Made by a program: the position numbers and the translations under genes
NCBI GenBank assembly: GCA_964649415.1
Contig: CAZYSK010000014.1
Coordinates: 1-64,000 of the forward strand
DNA from: CAZYSK01 sp964649415
Lineage (GTDB): Bacteria > Chloroflexota > Anaerolineae > B4-G1
Reading direction: 5' to 3'
Length of the DNA: 64,000 nt
Part shown: in pieces, positions 17,512 to 26,245 of the stretch
Layout of the letters: each line of letters opens with the position of its first letter
How positions within the stretch are numbered: position 1 is the first letter of the stretch
Notes under the pieces: model-generated
What the model was told of the DNA's origin: nothing
Seen by the model: the letters and a program-made list of their open reading frames with translations, nothing else
Databases searched by the model: none

Positions 17512-19608
17512 TCATGAATCAGGTTCTTTGCGAGAAGCCCGGCCACTTCCTCTACGCGATGCCCCGGCGATCATAGGCTCGAACACATGCTCCAGATCGA
17601 GTTCCCGCAGACACTCCCGGGTGGGCCACCCGTTTTCGACGTCCCAGCCGTGCAGGGCATAGAACTCGTCCATCACACGCCCGAACTGCTCACGGTCCAG
17701 CCCATAGCGCCGGTCCAGGTACGGGCTCTGGTACAACTCTGGCTGCTCGAAGTAAGGCAGGACCATCTCATCTACCGCGCGATCGCGCGCCCAGTAGCGG
17801 ACCTGCAAGGCGCGCTCCAGGGCACAGACGCGCTCCGCAGCACGCACAAACTCCTCCTCAGACCAGGGCACGCCGGTGCCGGCGGTGAAGAGGTGGTGCT
17901 CGATGGCGGGTCCCTCAACGTCGCCGAGGCCCGCGACGTCGTGCAGTCGCCAGCAGCCATCCGGTGCGCTCTCACGGTAGATCAGCGGGAAATGCGCGTC
18001 CGCGGGCACGCAATCCTTGATCACCGCGCGCAAGGTCTGGTAATACCCGGGATAGGCCTTGCCGCCATAGCCGCTGCACGGATCCACAGCCTCGGAGCTG
18101 CCATAGACGCGCTGCCCAACCGCGCGGAGCCGGTCCAGGGCAGCAGAGCGCTCTGCGTCGTTCCTCATCCCCGCAGCGCTCCCGGCGACTCCGGCCGCCC
18201 ACAGGTAACCATGCCCACTGCCGAAGGGATCGCGCGTATCGGACAACCACTGTAGCGCCGAAACCAGCCAATAGGGAAACGTCAGCTCTCCCCCCTCGCG
18301 GCCATCACAGTGCGCGTTGTGGCCCCAGCCCGGATAGCGCCGCCGCGCCAGGTCCTCCCCCAGGTGGAGGGCTCGCGCGGCAGCCCAGCCGCCCTCGGCC
18401 AGGACGTCGCCCAGGCCCTCGCGATAGGCAATCGCGCGCAGGAACTCGGCCCAGAACGCCGGCGAGTCCCAGTCGATGGGGCGGCCGTTGACCTCTGATA
18501 TCAGACCGCCCTCCTGACAGATAATCAGCCAGGGCACCATACCCACGATGATGTCGGACTGATTCAGGCCATAGCGATTGGAGAGGACGTTCAACTCAAA
18601 GGCCGCACGACGGGGCAGGTGCCAGTCGTAGATCGCCCGCAACGGTGACGCATCATCGGGGTCGAAGCCCACGAACCGCGTTCCGACACAGACCCAGCTC
18701 CCGCTCCACGTGCGATCGTACACCACGCCGGGCACGTCCCGGAGGTACGCCGCGCAGGGCGTGATACACGATTCGGTGCAGGCGCGGCATACCGCGCTGC
18801 CGTCCCCCGCCGCCGCCAGATCTTCGTTGAATGCCTTGATGTCGCCATAGAAGTTGAGCGGACCGGTCAGCCCGTCCTCGGCGAACATCCGGACCAGTGT
18901 CCTGGCGATGGATGCGACCGTCTCCGGCGCGGCCAAGGACACTGGCATCGACCCGGCGACCGAGACGGCTTTCAGTTTCTTCGATCCCATAACCGCGCCG
19001 AAGCCCCCCTGGCCGCAGGCGGAGGCGCCGGCAGTGTGGATTGTGGCGATGCAGCTCAGCCGCTCGCCGGCGGGTCCGATGACCAGCGAACGCACCCCCT
19101 TGCCATCGCGTCGGGCGATGGCAGCCAGTGCGTCTACCGTGGCCAATCCCCACAGTTCGCCGGCAGGCAAGATGCTCACCTCGTCGTCGCGGATGCTGAT
19201 GCGCACGGGCGACTCGGCGGTGCCGGTCACGACGATGCCGTCGTACCCAGCGCGCTTGAGCTCGCCGCCGAAATAGCCGCCGACGCTGGAGCGCGTGAAC
19301 CACGGATGTGGATAGGCCTGAGGACTGAACGCGCACACGCTGGTACGCCCTGAGTAGGGTGAGCGCGACCCGGTCAACGCCCCGGGGAAAACCATCAGCG
19401 GATTGGCGGGATCGAATGGCCTGGCAGGTTCGGTGTACTCGTCCCAGCATATCGCGGCCGCAATCCCACGCCCCCCGAGGAACCCCGGCACGTAGGGCGC
19501 AGTCTCCTGGACGCCAACGCGCATGTTGCTCAGGTCAACGCGGAGAATACGGTTGGTCCAGCCATGCATGGGGCCAAAGCGCCCGATGCGTTCCACGACC
19601 GGTTTCAT
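17512..19608 (-). CDS. Aldehyde:ferredoxin oxidoreductase family protein (tungsten-pterin)
   Basis: A 698-residue, more canonical AOR. The N-terminal domain starts MHGWTNRILRVDLSNMRV with PGFLGGRGIAAAICWDE. The cluster motif CRACTESC (Cys274, 277, 281 from the chosen start) is followed by PC, and a distal Cys (VIKDCVPAD) is the likely fourth ligand. The family binds a bis-tungstopterin and oxidises aldehydes with ferredoxin as acceptor. Start 19608 is chosen because GGGAGGG lies just upstream; MHGW (19569) is an alternative. No dedicated ferredoxin or tungstate transporter lies nearby. It follows an ATC-hydrolase-like gene and precedes the GNAT gene. Confidence 0.88.
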   Translation of the reverse strand: MKPVVERIGRFGPMHGWTNRILRVDLSNMRVGVQETAPYVPGFLGGRGIAAAICWDEYTEPARPFDPANPLMVFPGALTGSRSPYSGRTSVCAFSPQAYPHPWFTRSSVGGYFGGELKRAGYDGIVVTGTAESPVRISIRDDEVSILPAGELWGLATVDALAAIARRDGKGVRSLVIGPAGERLSCIATIHTAGASACGQGGFGAVMGSKKLKAVSVAGSMPVSLAAPETVASIARTLVRMFAEDGLTGPLNFYGDIKAFNEDLAAAGDGSAVCRACTESCITPCAAYLRDVPGVVYDRTWSGSWVCVGTRFVGFDPDDASPLRAIYDWHLPRRAAFELNVLSNRYGLNQSDIIVGMVPWLIICQEGGLISEVNGRPIDWDSPAFWAEFLRAIAYREGLGDVLAEGGWAAARALHLGEDLARRRYPGWGHNAHCDGREGGELTFPYWLVSALQWLSDTRDPFGSGHGYLWAAGVAGSAAGMRNDAERSAALDRLRAVGQRVYGSSEAVDPCSGYGGKAYPGYYQTLRAVIKDCVPADAHFPLIYRESAPDGCWRLHDVAGLGDVEGPAIEHHLFTAGTGVPWSEEEFVRAAERVCALERALQVRYWARDRAVDEMVLPYFEQPELYQSPYLDRRYGLDREQFGRVMDEFYALHGWDVENGWPTRECLRELDLEHVFEPMIAGASRRGSGRASRKEPDS

Positions 19609-19743
19609 CAGCCCTCCCGGTCCAATGCCTCCCGGCGCGAGGCGACTCACTGATGACGCAAGACCTTGTCGCCGCAGCCCGCACACACGGTTCGGACGCG
19701 GGAACCGCGCCCCTACACGTCGCCTGGTCCCATTCGACGGTTT

Positions 19744-20295
19744 TCACAACGTTTCATCGTCCAAGTTGCTCCGCCTCTTCCACTGTAGGGGCAAGGGGAC
19801 CTCGCCCAACGAGACCGAGAAAACGCAGTGAGATCCCCCACGCAGGATGGACGACTCGATTGTGACCGCCACCGGTGTGCCCAGGGCCCTTTCAAAGTTC
19901 TCCCGAAGGTTATGCACCGAGCACTCACACAGCAAGGGAGACTTGACCAACCCACACGTCACCAGGTCGCACTCACAGCGGTGGTAGCTCACCCTTATGG
20001 TATGCGGGCCGATTCGCTCATACGCCGCCTCCGGGAAACTGACGCCCAGTCGCGCGAGAAAAGCGTCCATATCCGCGCTGTGCTGCCTGGCGTCTTGAAA
20101 GACCTGAGCGGTGTAGGAGCGCGCACAGGCTTTCCCGCACTCGCGCAGTATGGTTTCCCTAGCCCTCTCCTCCACCCCTTCCAGGCCAATCATCAGTCCA
20201 GAAAACCAATACGTCATGAAATGTCGCAAGCTTTCATCCATCTGCGCGTTTTCTCTTTCTCCATGGCACTGCAAAGTGAAGCGAAGCAACTCCAT
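19744..20295 (-). CDS. ATC-hydrolase-like / Cys-rich small protein
   Basis: A 183-residue protein with a Cys-rich core: CGKACARS, CECDLVTCGLV, LLCECSVHNLRENFE and a C-terminal ILRGGSHCVFSV. The CxCS...NLRxxFE...G...C.F order resembles the L-2-amino-thiazoline-4-carboxylate hydrolase-like family, many of which are of unknown real function and often lie near redox enzymes. An internal ATG at 20241 (MDESLRHFM) is an alternative start. It is 135 nt upstream of the AOR gene on the same strand, so a joint role, for example a thiol or metal step, is possible but unproven. Confidence 0.6.
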   Translation of the reverse strand: MELLRFTLQCHGERENAQMDESLRHFMTYWFSGLMIGLEGVEERARETILRECGKACARSYTAQVFQDARQHSADMDAFLARLGVSFPEAAYERIGPHTIRVSYHRCECDLVTCGLVKSPLLCECSVHNLRENFERALGTPVAVTIESSILRGGSHCVFSVSLGEVPLPLQWKRRSNLDDETL

Positions 20296-20398
20296 CCCCT
20301 AAGAGCGTAGCGAAGCGGCTCTGAATCATGCATCTCGCGATTCGCTCTCGTCAGATTCTAGCACGATTACAGCTCAAAGGGAAGAGGGCATTTGGCTC

Positions 20399-20427
20399 TT
20401 GCATATTCCGCACAAGTGTGGTAAAAT
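20399..20427 (+). promoter_or_regulatory. Sigma-70 promoter of the cold-shock operon
   Basis: TTGCAT (20399-20404) and TAAAAT (20422-20427) are separated by exactly 17 nt. Transcription from about 20434 would give a leader of some 120 nt before the cold-shock start codon. Confidence 0.65.
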
Positions 20428-20467
20428 GTTACCGGAAGACGAAGTAGGTTTTGGCTGTACATCTAGA

Positions 20468-20506
20468 ACTGCCCAGACTTGCGGAGACTGGGCAGTTTTT
20501 GTTTTC
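20468..20506 (+). terminator. Intrinsic terminator/attenuator in the cold-shock leader
   Basis: AACTGCCCAG and CTGGGCAGTT form a 10-bp stem around an 11-nt loop, followed by TTTTTGTTTT. It lies between the promoter and the cold-shock gene. Transcripts could end here as a short RNA of about 70 nt or read through. Placement inside the leader, not after a gene, suggests attenuation. Confidence 0.7.
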
Positions 20507-20556
20507 TGCCCATACTGCTTCGGCAACAAGTACACACAAATCAAGGAGTACAGAAA

Positions 20557-20766
20557 GTGACCGAAAGGGAAACCGGAACCGTTAAGTGGTTCAACGATTC
20601 CAAAGGATATGGATTCATCTCTCGTGACTCCGGGCAGGACGTATTCGTCCATTACTCGGCTATCGAGGAGGAAGGTTTCCGCTCGCTTCGTGAGAACCAG
20701 CGGGTTGAGTTCTCCGTCGAGCAGGGACCCAAGGGGCTACAGGCCACCCATGTGAGGAGCGTGTAA
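20557..20766 (+). CDS. Cold-shock domain protein (CspA family)
   Basis: A 69-residue single CSD protein with RNP-1-like KGYGFIS and RNP-2-like VFVHYSAI, which bind single-stranded RNA and DNA. GTG 20557 is the start: AAGGAG is 8 nt upstream, and the product begins directly with the family N-terminus (GTVKWFNDSKGYGF). It is translationally coupled to the RRM gene through a TAATG overlap. The leader carries a terminator hairpin, and CspA-family proteins are known to melt such hairpins, so self-regulation is plausible. Confidence 0.93.
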   Translation: MTERETGTVKWFNDSKGYGFISRDSGQDVFVHYSAIEEEGFRSLRENQRVEFSVEQGPKGLQATHVRSV

Positions 20767-21053
20767 TGGCGAAGAAACTGTATGTGGGCAACCTAAGCTA
20801 CGCGACTACCGATGCCACCCTATCTGAGCTCTTCGGAGCAATTGGGGAGGTCGTCTCCGTAACTCTCATCACAGATCGTATGACCGGGCGATCCAAGGGC
20901 TTTGCCTTCGTCGAGATGGCGGATCACAGCACAGCTCTCGCGGCCATAAACCAACTCAACGGCAAAGAGCTGGATGGGCGAGCGATCAAGGTAGCAGAAG
21001 CACGTCCGAAGAGGGACGACCGAGGCGGCGGCGATCGCCGTCGCCGTTGGTAG
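20766..21053 (+). CDS. RRM-domain RNA-binding protein
   Basis: A 95-residue protein with one RNA recognition motif. RNP-2 is LYVGNLSY and RNP-1 is KGFAFVEM, in a beta-alpha-beta-beta-alpha-beta layout, followed by a Gly/Arg/Asp-rich tail (DDRGGGDRRRRW). It resembles the Rbp proteins of cyanobacteria and other bacteria, many of which are cold-inducible. It overlaps the cold-shock gene by one base, making a bicistronic RNA-chaperone unit. Confidence 0.93.
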   Translation: MAKKLYVGNLSYATTDATLSELFGAIGEVVSVTLITDRMTGRSKGFAFVEMADHSTALAAINQLNGKELDGRAIKVAEARPKRDDRGGGDRRRRW

Positions 21054-21078
21054 AGCCAGTTCAACTGGTCAAGTACAG

Positions 21079-21114
21079 CCGCACGGTTTCTCCGCAGACC
21101 GTGCGGTTTTTCTT
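21079..21114 (+). terminator. Intrinsic terminator of the csp-rbp operon
   Basis: CCGCACGGT and ACCGTGCGG form a 9-bp stem with an 11-nt loop, followed by TTTTTCTTT. It starts 26 nt after the RRM stop codon. Confidence 0.85.
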
Positions 21115-21258
21115 TATCCGCTGTGCCCCGGAGGATGTTCGCACTCATTTGCCGCCCTCCTGGAAGACGCCAAGAACGAGCAGGCCCACGCTGATCGAGG
21201 CCTCCATCAACGCAAACGCGCGCCGGGATTTGTCTCTAGCCCTTCCGCGTATGGATCC

Positions 21259-22215
21259 CTAGACAGACACGACGCGGACCTGCGGCAGGAGCGCATCCAC
21301 CTGCCGCCGACGACACACTGCCGTGCCTTCGTTCATCACCACCGAGGCAGCGGCGGCCGTGCCCAGGGCAAGCGCCTCCGGCCAGCCGGTCCCCCGGCTG
21401 CGGGCCAGCATGATACCGGCGGTCAGGGCATCACCCGCGCCGGCGGTGTTGGCCACGGCAACCTGCGGCGGCTGCGCGTGGTACCGCCCCCCATGTACTA
21501 CGGCCAGCGTGCCGCGCTCCCCCAGCGTGACGATGAGCGCTTCACTGGCCCACTCGCCGAGCCGAGCCGCGAGCCGCTCGGCCATATGAGCCACGTCGCC
21601 CACGTCCCCCGATCCTCGGCCCGTATCGGGATCCAGCGACGCCAGCTCCTGCCGGTTGATCTTGAGGATGTAGGGCAATCCGACCACCCCCTGACGCAGC
21701 GACTCGCCGGAGGAGTCCAACAGCGTGACCAGCCCTCGTTGCCGGGCGCGGCGCAGCAGACGAGCGTGGCTGTCGAGCGGCAACCCAGGCGGCAGGCTGC
21801 CGCCGCAGACCACACCCCAGGCATGACCCGCGTGGAGATCCAGCAGGGCAAGCAGGCGTGAAAGATGCTCCTCGGTCGCTGTCATTGTTGGCGTCAGGAT
21901 AGTGGATTGCTGCCCCGTGGCCAGGTCCACCAACACCACAGCTATGCGCGTCTCGCCGTGAGCCGGCACCAGATCGTAGGGCACGCCGATCTCGTCGAGC
22001 ATACTCGTGAGCAGATTCCCCGCGAAACCGGCTTTCAGCCCCACCGCCAGCGTATCCCCGCCCAGCTCATGGACCACCAGCGAGACATCGACTCCCTTGC
22101 CACTCGGGGTGATCACCTCCCGCTCTCCCCGCACGACCGCTCCCATGCGGAATTCGCGCACGAGCATCACCCGGTCGAGGGTGGGATTGGGAGTTATGGT
22201 GAGGATGATGCTCAC
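21259..22215 (-). CDS. PfkB-family sugar kinase (1-phosphofructokinase/tagatose-6-P kinase type)
   Basis: A 318-residue kinase. It begins IILTITPNPTLDRVM, the LacC/FruK start. The anion-hole and catalytic motif is NTAGAGDALTAG, with the Asp of GAGD as base. GTG 22215 is chosen because GGGAGGGG precedes it and it overlaps the aldolase stop in a GTGA arrangement, which implies coupled translation. In this group the phosphoryl acceptor is a sugar phosphate; beside a class II aldolase and a rhamnosidase it may act on a deoxy-ketose or its phosphate. The substrate is inferred only. Confidence 0.85.
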   Translation of the reverse strand: MSIILTITPNPTLDRVMLVREFRMGAVVRGEREVITPSGKGVDVSLVVHELGGDTLAVGLKAGFAGNLLTSMLDEIGVPYDLVPAHGETRIAVVLVDLATGQQSTILTPTMTATEEHLSRLLALLDLHAGHAWGVVCGGSLPPGLPLDSHARLLRRARQRGLVTLLDSSGESLRQGVVGLPYILKINRQELASLDPDTGRGSGDVGDVAHMAERLAARLGEWASEALIVTLGERGTLAVVHGGRYHAQPPQVAVANTAGAGDALTAGIMLARSRGTGWPEALALGTAAAASVVMNEGTAVCRRRQVDALLPQVRVVSV

Positions 22216-22847
22216 TCCCCTCCCACCACCGGCTTTGTCACACCGCCGAATCCGCACCCGCTGGCCAGGATCGTGTGCGCGCTCCACTCCAGCCGCTCCA
22301 GCGTATCGTAGGCGTCGGCCAGGTCCCGGCCCACAGTGACGACGCCGTGCCAGGCCAGGATCAACCCCAGACCGTGTGTCCGCACCTCGTGCCGCCGCGG
22401 GGCCAGCTTCTCGACCACGGCGTCCGCCAGTGCCTGGCTGTGGCTGTGCAACGGGGGCACTACGTCGACTGTGCCGAACTTCTCCGTGTACTCGCTGGTC
22501 GGGGTGACCGGTTTGCCCATCGCGGCGAACACGTTCAGATAGCGCGGATGAGCGTGCAGCACGGCATTGACCTCGGGGAAGTGACGATAGCAGGCGAAGT
22601 GTAGCTTGCTCTCCCGGCTGACCATCTCCAGGTCCCCTTCAATGGGATTGAAGTCGGCGTCGAGGACCAACACCATCTCCTCCCGCAACTGCCAGCGGTG
22701 CCTGGCGCCCAGACCACGGGGCGTGACGTAGATGCGGTCTCCCACACGGCAGCTCATGTTGCCCCCCGCGCTGTTGGTCAGATAACGATCGTAAAGCAGA
22801 TGTGCGATCTCCACCATCAGAGGGCGGGGATCAGGATGCGAAGCCAT
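22212..22847 (-). CDS. Class II aldolase (fuculose/rhamnulose-1-phosphate aldolase type)
   Basis: A 211-residue Zn-dependent aldolase/adducin-family enzyme. It has the phosphate-binding NSAGGNMSCR, the metal ligands in HAHPRY and the distal His in AWHGVVTVG, with the catalytic acidic residue in SRESKLH. ATG 22847 has GGAGGT about 6 nt upstream. It would cleave a ketose-1-phosphate to DHAP and an aldehyde. Tight linkage to the PfkB kinase and the GH106-like enzyme fits deoxysugar breakdown. Confidence 0.88.
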   Translation of the reverse strand: MASHPDPRPLMVEIAHLLYDRYLTNSAGGNMSCRVGDRIYVTPRGLGARHRWQLREEMVLVLDADFNPIEGDLEMVSRESKLHFACYRHFPEVNAVLHAHPRYLNVFAAMGKPVTPTSEYTEKFGTVDVVPPLHSHSQALADAVVEKLAPRRHEVRTHGLGLILAWHGVVTVGRDLADAYDTLERLEWSAHTILASGCGFGGVTKPVVGGE

Positions 22848-22873
22848 AGAATTACCTCCACGGATGTCGAAAC

Positions 22874-25800
22874 TCACTCTAGCAGGACCAGCCGCACACC
22901 TTCGAAGCCGAAGGGGACCAAGATGACGTCGTCCGTCCAGCGGCGCTTGTCGCGGAACTCCTCAGGCCCCGTCCAGCTCAGGTCACCGCCGGCCAAGTGG
23001 TGCGGCCCCAACAGGTTGCGCAGCGTGCCCACCAACTCGATCTCGATGACGTTCTCGCCCGAGCGCAGGCCCGGCGTGACGTCCACGCGATGCGGCGGCC
23101 AGGCCACAGTACCCACGTCTCGCCCGTTCACGCGCACGTGAGCAAGTGCGGCGCGCAGCCCCTCTATCTCCAGCACACCCCGCCCGCCAAGCGGGGGCAG
23201 CGTGACAGTCTGGCGAAGCGTGGCCCGCCCAGCGAAGAAGGGAAGTCCTTGGGCCGTCAGGTCAACGGACAACCCGCCGCTATCCCGCTTCGACCGGACG
23301 CGTTCGGGCAACGCCGTCACCCAGAAGGCAGAGATGTAGCGGTCGAAGACCTGACCGTTGTGCCGGTTCTCCGGCCCCAGCCGCTCCCCGCTCACGCCGA
23401 AGTCGCCGATCAAGTACACGCTTTCCAGCTCCGTATCTCGGCCAAAGACGCCGCTGAGCACTGCCTCGTTCTGTCCAGCACGCACGGCGGCGCTGACGTC
23501 CACCTTGCGGAACGAGACGTCGGTCCACCATCCGTCATCTTGAACTGTCTCGACCGGCTGCCCGTTCACGGCGACGTCAAAACACCCGGGTGATTCCACC
23601 ACCAGGTAGACAGGATCGGGAAGACGAACAGTCGCATCGAAACTGAAACGCAGCGCGAAGGGGGTGCCCACGCCAGCCTCGGCGACAGCCACGTGCGCGT
23701 CCAGGACGTGCATAGGCTTGCTCCACGCCTCCACACGATCACCGATGCGTAGTTGCGGCGTGTCCAGCGTCAGCGCGTTCGGACCACCCAGCGCCAGGTG
23801 CCAGTCGCCGCCCAGCGGGATCTCTGCCACGACCGTTCGCAGTAGGGCACGCCCTTCTGATGGCGCGCCATCATCCACACAAGGGCGCCATTCTGATGGC
23901 GCGGGTTCCTGGCCTGAGAAACCAGGTTTTGCGGAAAAAACCTGGTTTCGTGTAGGGGTGTGGTTTTCGCACCCAATGTCAGTCTCCGTGGCCTGGCGGA
24001 CTTCGGGAGCCTGGTCCCGGTGCAACACCAGCAGGTGGGAGCCCACCGCCGGGAAATCGAGCACGACCTCCGTGATCCCATCTGCCTGGCGGCTCGGCAA
24101 CAGGCACACGTCGCCCTCCGCCGGGTCCCAGGCCTCCAAGCGGCCGGTACCCCGCAGTCGCACCGTAGCGACGCCACCTCTGTCGCGGTCGGTGTTGGCC
24201 AGGAAATAACAATCGGCCTCCCCGATGCGCCGGTGGTGGGCCCAGATCGCGGGCCTGCCCGGCACGCGCACGTCGAAGGGCAACAGCGCATCGAGCGCAT
24301 CCGTCAAGGCGTCACACGTAAACACACGCACCGTCTCCGACAGCACGGGGTCCCCGGTGGACCGGCCGTCTACCCGCGTGGGGAGCGGCTCCAGCGCCAA
24401 CACCGGGCCGCCGGCCGCGGCGAACTCCCGCAGCAGCCGCACCGTGTCCCCTGCCAGCGTCACTCCCGGCGGCACGATCACCACCCGGTACGCCATCTGC
24501 CCCACCACCAGCCTCGGCCCCGCCGCGTCCGCCGTGACGCGGGCCTCGGCCGGCGCTCCGGGCGCCATCAGCATCTCGTCCCCCAGGTGGAAATCGCGCT
24601 GGCCCTCCAGGAGCGCCGTCAGCAATTCGTCCAGCGCGCGGTCGAGCTCGTCCACTGCACGGCGCGCGCCGGGCCGGTAGAGCGTCCAGGCACTGCCGAC
24701 AGGGTGAATCACCAGGATGTCCACCACACGCTGGCCCTGGCTGAGGACGTAGCTCAAGCGTGCGAAATAGTCGGCGATCAGGCGATTCTCCGGCCACCAG
24801 GGCTGCTGGTAAAACACGTTCTGCGGGAAGTCACGCTTGCGCTCGCCGCGCATGCTGTAGAGCGACAGGTGTGGGTTGTTCAGATTGACGCCCAGCACAT
24901 AGGCCCAATCGCCGATCCACTTCCGCCCCGTGTGGGCGAAATCCTGCCCTGAGCAGCCATAGTTCTCGCACAGCGTGCGTGGCTTGCCGAGCTGACAGGC
25001 AACGCTGTCCAGTTGCTTGACCGTCAGCACGGTGCCTGCGTGGGCGTTGATCTGCCGGCCCAGCTTGTCTATGCCGGGGATGTGCATGTAGGCGTAGTGG
25101 GGCATGGCCGCGCCCAGCCACGGAATCTGGGAGAGCAACGTGTCCTCGGCGTTGTAGTGACCGGTGTAGGCCAGGCCGTGGGCCGTGCACCATTCGTACA
25201 CCTGCCGGGTGTAGCTATCGAGAAAGCGCTCGGTGACGGTGCGCCAGTAATCGTAGCGCACGGCGCACGTATCCAGGCGGGCGTCGCAGTCACCGGCATC
25301 CAACCCGTCGAAGAACAGCGCGGGCAGGTGTGGCAGCAGATCGTAACCATTGCGCGCGCGGAAATAGGCCAGGAATCCGTCCGTCCACGGGATGACCGGC
25401 TGCCCCCTTGCTTCGCGGCCCCCGTACAGCAGCCCGGGCTCGTCGGTGAAAATACCCGGTACCGTTGCGCCGAAATCCTGCCCCACGGCTCGAGCGTAGA
25501 CCACGTGGGTGGATTCCAGGAAAGCACGCACGGCGTCGGGATTCAGCACGTCGAGGTAGGCGTAGCCGTTGAACCACTCGAATCCCAGCGGCATAGCCTG
25601 GGGATAGAACTGGATCACGCGATCGGCCTCGCCGGCCAGGTCGGGCGCACCAGCGGGGCGCACGTCCACCAGCCGTCCCCCAACCTGGCGGGCCGCGAAC
25701 GTGGCGATGCGCTCAGCCGCGAGCGCCGGACGGTCGTCCACCTTGCACACCAGGTACTGTGACCGGTAGGCGGGGTGGCCCGCGACGCTCAGCCCACCGG

Positions 25801-26077
25801 CGAAGCCGCTAGGCCACTTGTCCTCATCATACAGCCAGGCCCTCAGGCCCCGCTCCCGGGCCGCATCCACACAGGCGCGCACGCACGCCATCCACTGCGG
25901 CCCCATGTACGCGGTGAGCAGCCCCACGCGCGCGTGCATGAAAAAGCCGCCCCATCCCGCCTCGTCCATCAGGGCGACCTGCCGCACCAACTCCTCGGGG
26001 TCCAGATACTCGTTCCACGACCAGAAAGGGACCTCGCGGTACTCATTGGGCGGCTCTCGAAAGCGCTCTACGTCCAT
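22874..26077 (-). CDS. GH106-like alpha-L-rhamnosidase-type glycoside hydrolase
   Basis: A 1067-residue enzyme. The N-terminus (PFWSWNEYLDPEELVRQ, GGFFMHARVGLLTAYMG, AWLYDEDKWPSGFAGG) matches the large GH106/rhamnosidase-like family. A C-terminal jelly-roll region (about residues 750-1060) with AHVRVNGRDVGTVAWPPHRVDVT is GH2-like. No signal peptide is seen. Residues about 710-743 are odd: they are encoded by palindromic repeats that also occur in intergenic DNA, giving the low-complexity text PSEWRPCVDDGAPSEGRA. They look like an in-frame insertion between domains. The ATG follows GGAGATG-like sequence. Rhamnose specificity is inferred from the family. Confidence 0.82.
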   Translation of the reverse strand: MDVERFREPPNEYREVPFWSWNEYLDPEELVRQVALMDEAGWGGFFMHARVGLLTAYMGPQWMACVRACVDAARERGLRAWLYDEDKWPSGFAGGLSVAGHPAYRSQYLVCKVDDRPALAAERIATFAARQVGGRLVDVRPAGAPDLAGEADRVIQFYPQAMPLGFEWFNGYAYLDVLNPDAVRAFLESTHVVYARAVGQDFGATVPGIFTDEPGLLYGGREARGQPVIPWTDGFLAYFRARNGYDLLPHLPALFFDGLDAGDCDARLDTCAVRYDYWRTVTERFLDSYTRQVYEWCTAHGLAYTGHYNAEDTLLSQIPWLGAAMPHYAYMHIPGIDKLGRQINAHAGTVLTVKQLDSVACQLGKPRTLCENYGCSGQDFAHTGRKWIGDWAYVLGVNLNNPHLSLYSMRGERKRDFPQNVFYQQPWWPENRLIADYFARLSYVLSQGQRVVDILVIHPVGSAWTLYRPGARRAVDELDRALDELLTALLEGQRDFHLGDEMLMAPGAPAEARVTADAAGPRLVVGQMAYRVVIVPPGVTLAGDTVRLLREFAAAGGPVLALEPLPTRVDGRSTGDPVLSETVRVFTCDALTDALDALLPFDVRVPGRPAIWAHHRRIGEADCYFLANTDRDRGGVATVRLRGTGRLEAWDPAEGDVCLLPSRQADGITEVVLDFPAVGSHLLVLHRDQAPEVRQATETDIGCENHTPTRNQVFSAKPGFSGQEPAPSEWRPCVDDGAPSEGRALLRTVVAEIPLGGDWHLALGGPNALTLDTPQLRIGDRVEAWSKPMHVLDAHVAVAEAGVGTPFALRFSFDATVRLPDPVYLVVESPGCFDVAVNGQPVETVQDDGWWTDVSFRKVDVSAAVRAGQNEAVLSGVFGRDTELESVYLIGDFGVSGERLGPENRHNGQVFDRYISAFWVTALPERVRSKRDSGGLSVDLTAQGLPFFAGRATLRQTVTLPPLGGRGVLEIEGLRAALAHVRVNGRDVGTVAWPPHRVDVTPGLRSGENVIEIELVGTLRNLLGPHHLAGGDLSWTGPEEFRDKRRWTDDVILVPFGFEGVRLVLLE
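23849..23949. repeat. Dispersed palindromic repeats inside the GH106 gene
   Basis: Two copies of the repeat core TTCTGATGGCGCG (23855-23867 and 23891-23903) are separated by CCATCATCCACACAAGGGCG. A second hairpin, GAAACCAGGTTTT with AAAACCTGGTTTC, lies at 23918-23948. The first type also occurs in intergenic DNA at 30576-30669. All stay in frame with the host gene. Confidence 0.75.
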
Positions 26078-26130
26078 CCGGCATCTCCTCGAAGGCCTGA
26101 TCTACCTGCGCTAGATAAGGTGGAGCCGCT

Positions 26131-26194
26131 AGCCCTGCCGAAGCAGGGCGTCCAGAACGGGACGCGCCGCTGCCCCCGCTGAAGCAGGGCGTCC
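26131..26194. repeat. Tandem small hairpins upstream of the GH106 gene
   Basis: GCCCTGC-CGAA-GCAGGGC-GTCC (26132-26153) is a perfect 7-bp hairpin with a tetraloop. A diverged copy with GCTGAAGCAGGGCGTCC ends at 26193. They sit in the 168-bp gap between the PIG-L and GH106 genes and could be REP-like elements or mRNA stabilisers. Confidence 0.5.
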
Positions 26195-26245
26195 GGGATG
26201 GCGGTGCGGGATTAAGGGCAAAGTCGCATCCACGATGGGGACGCG

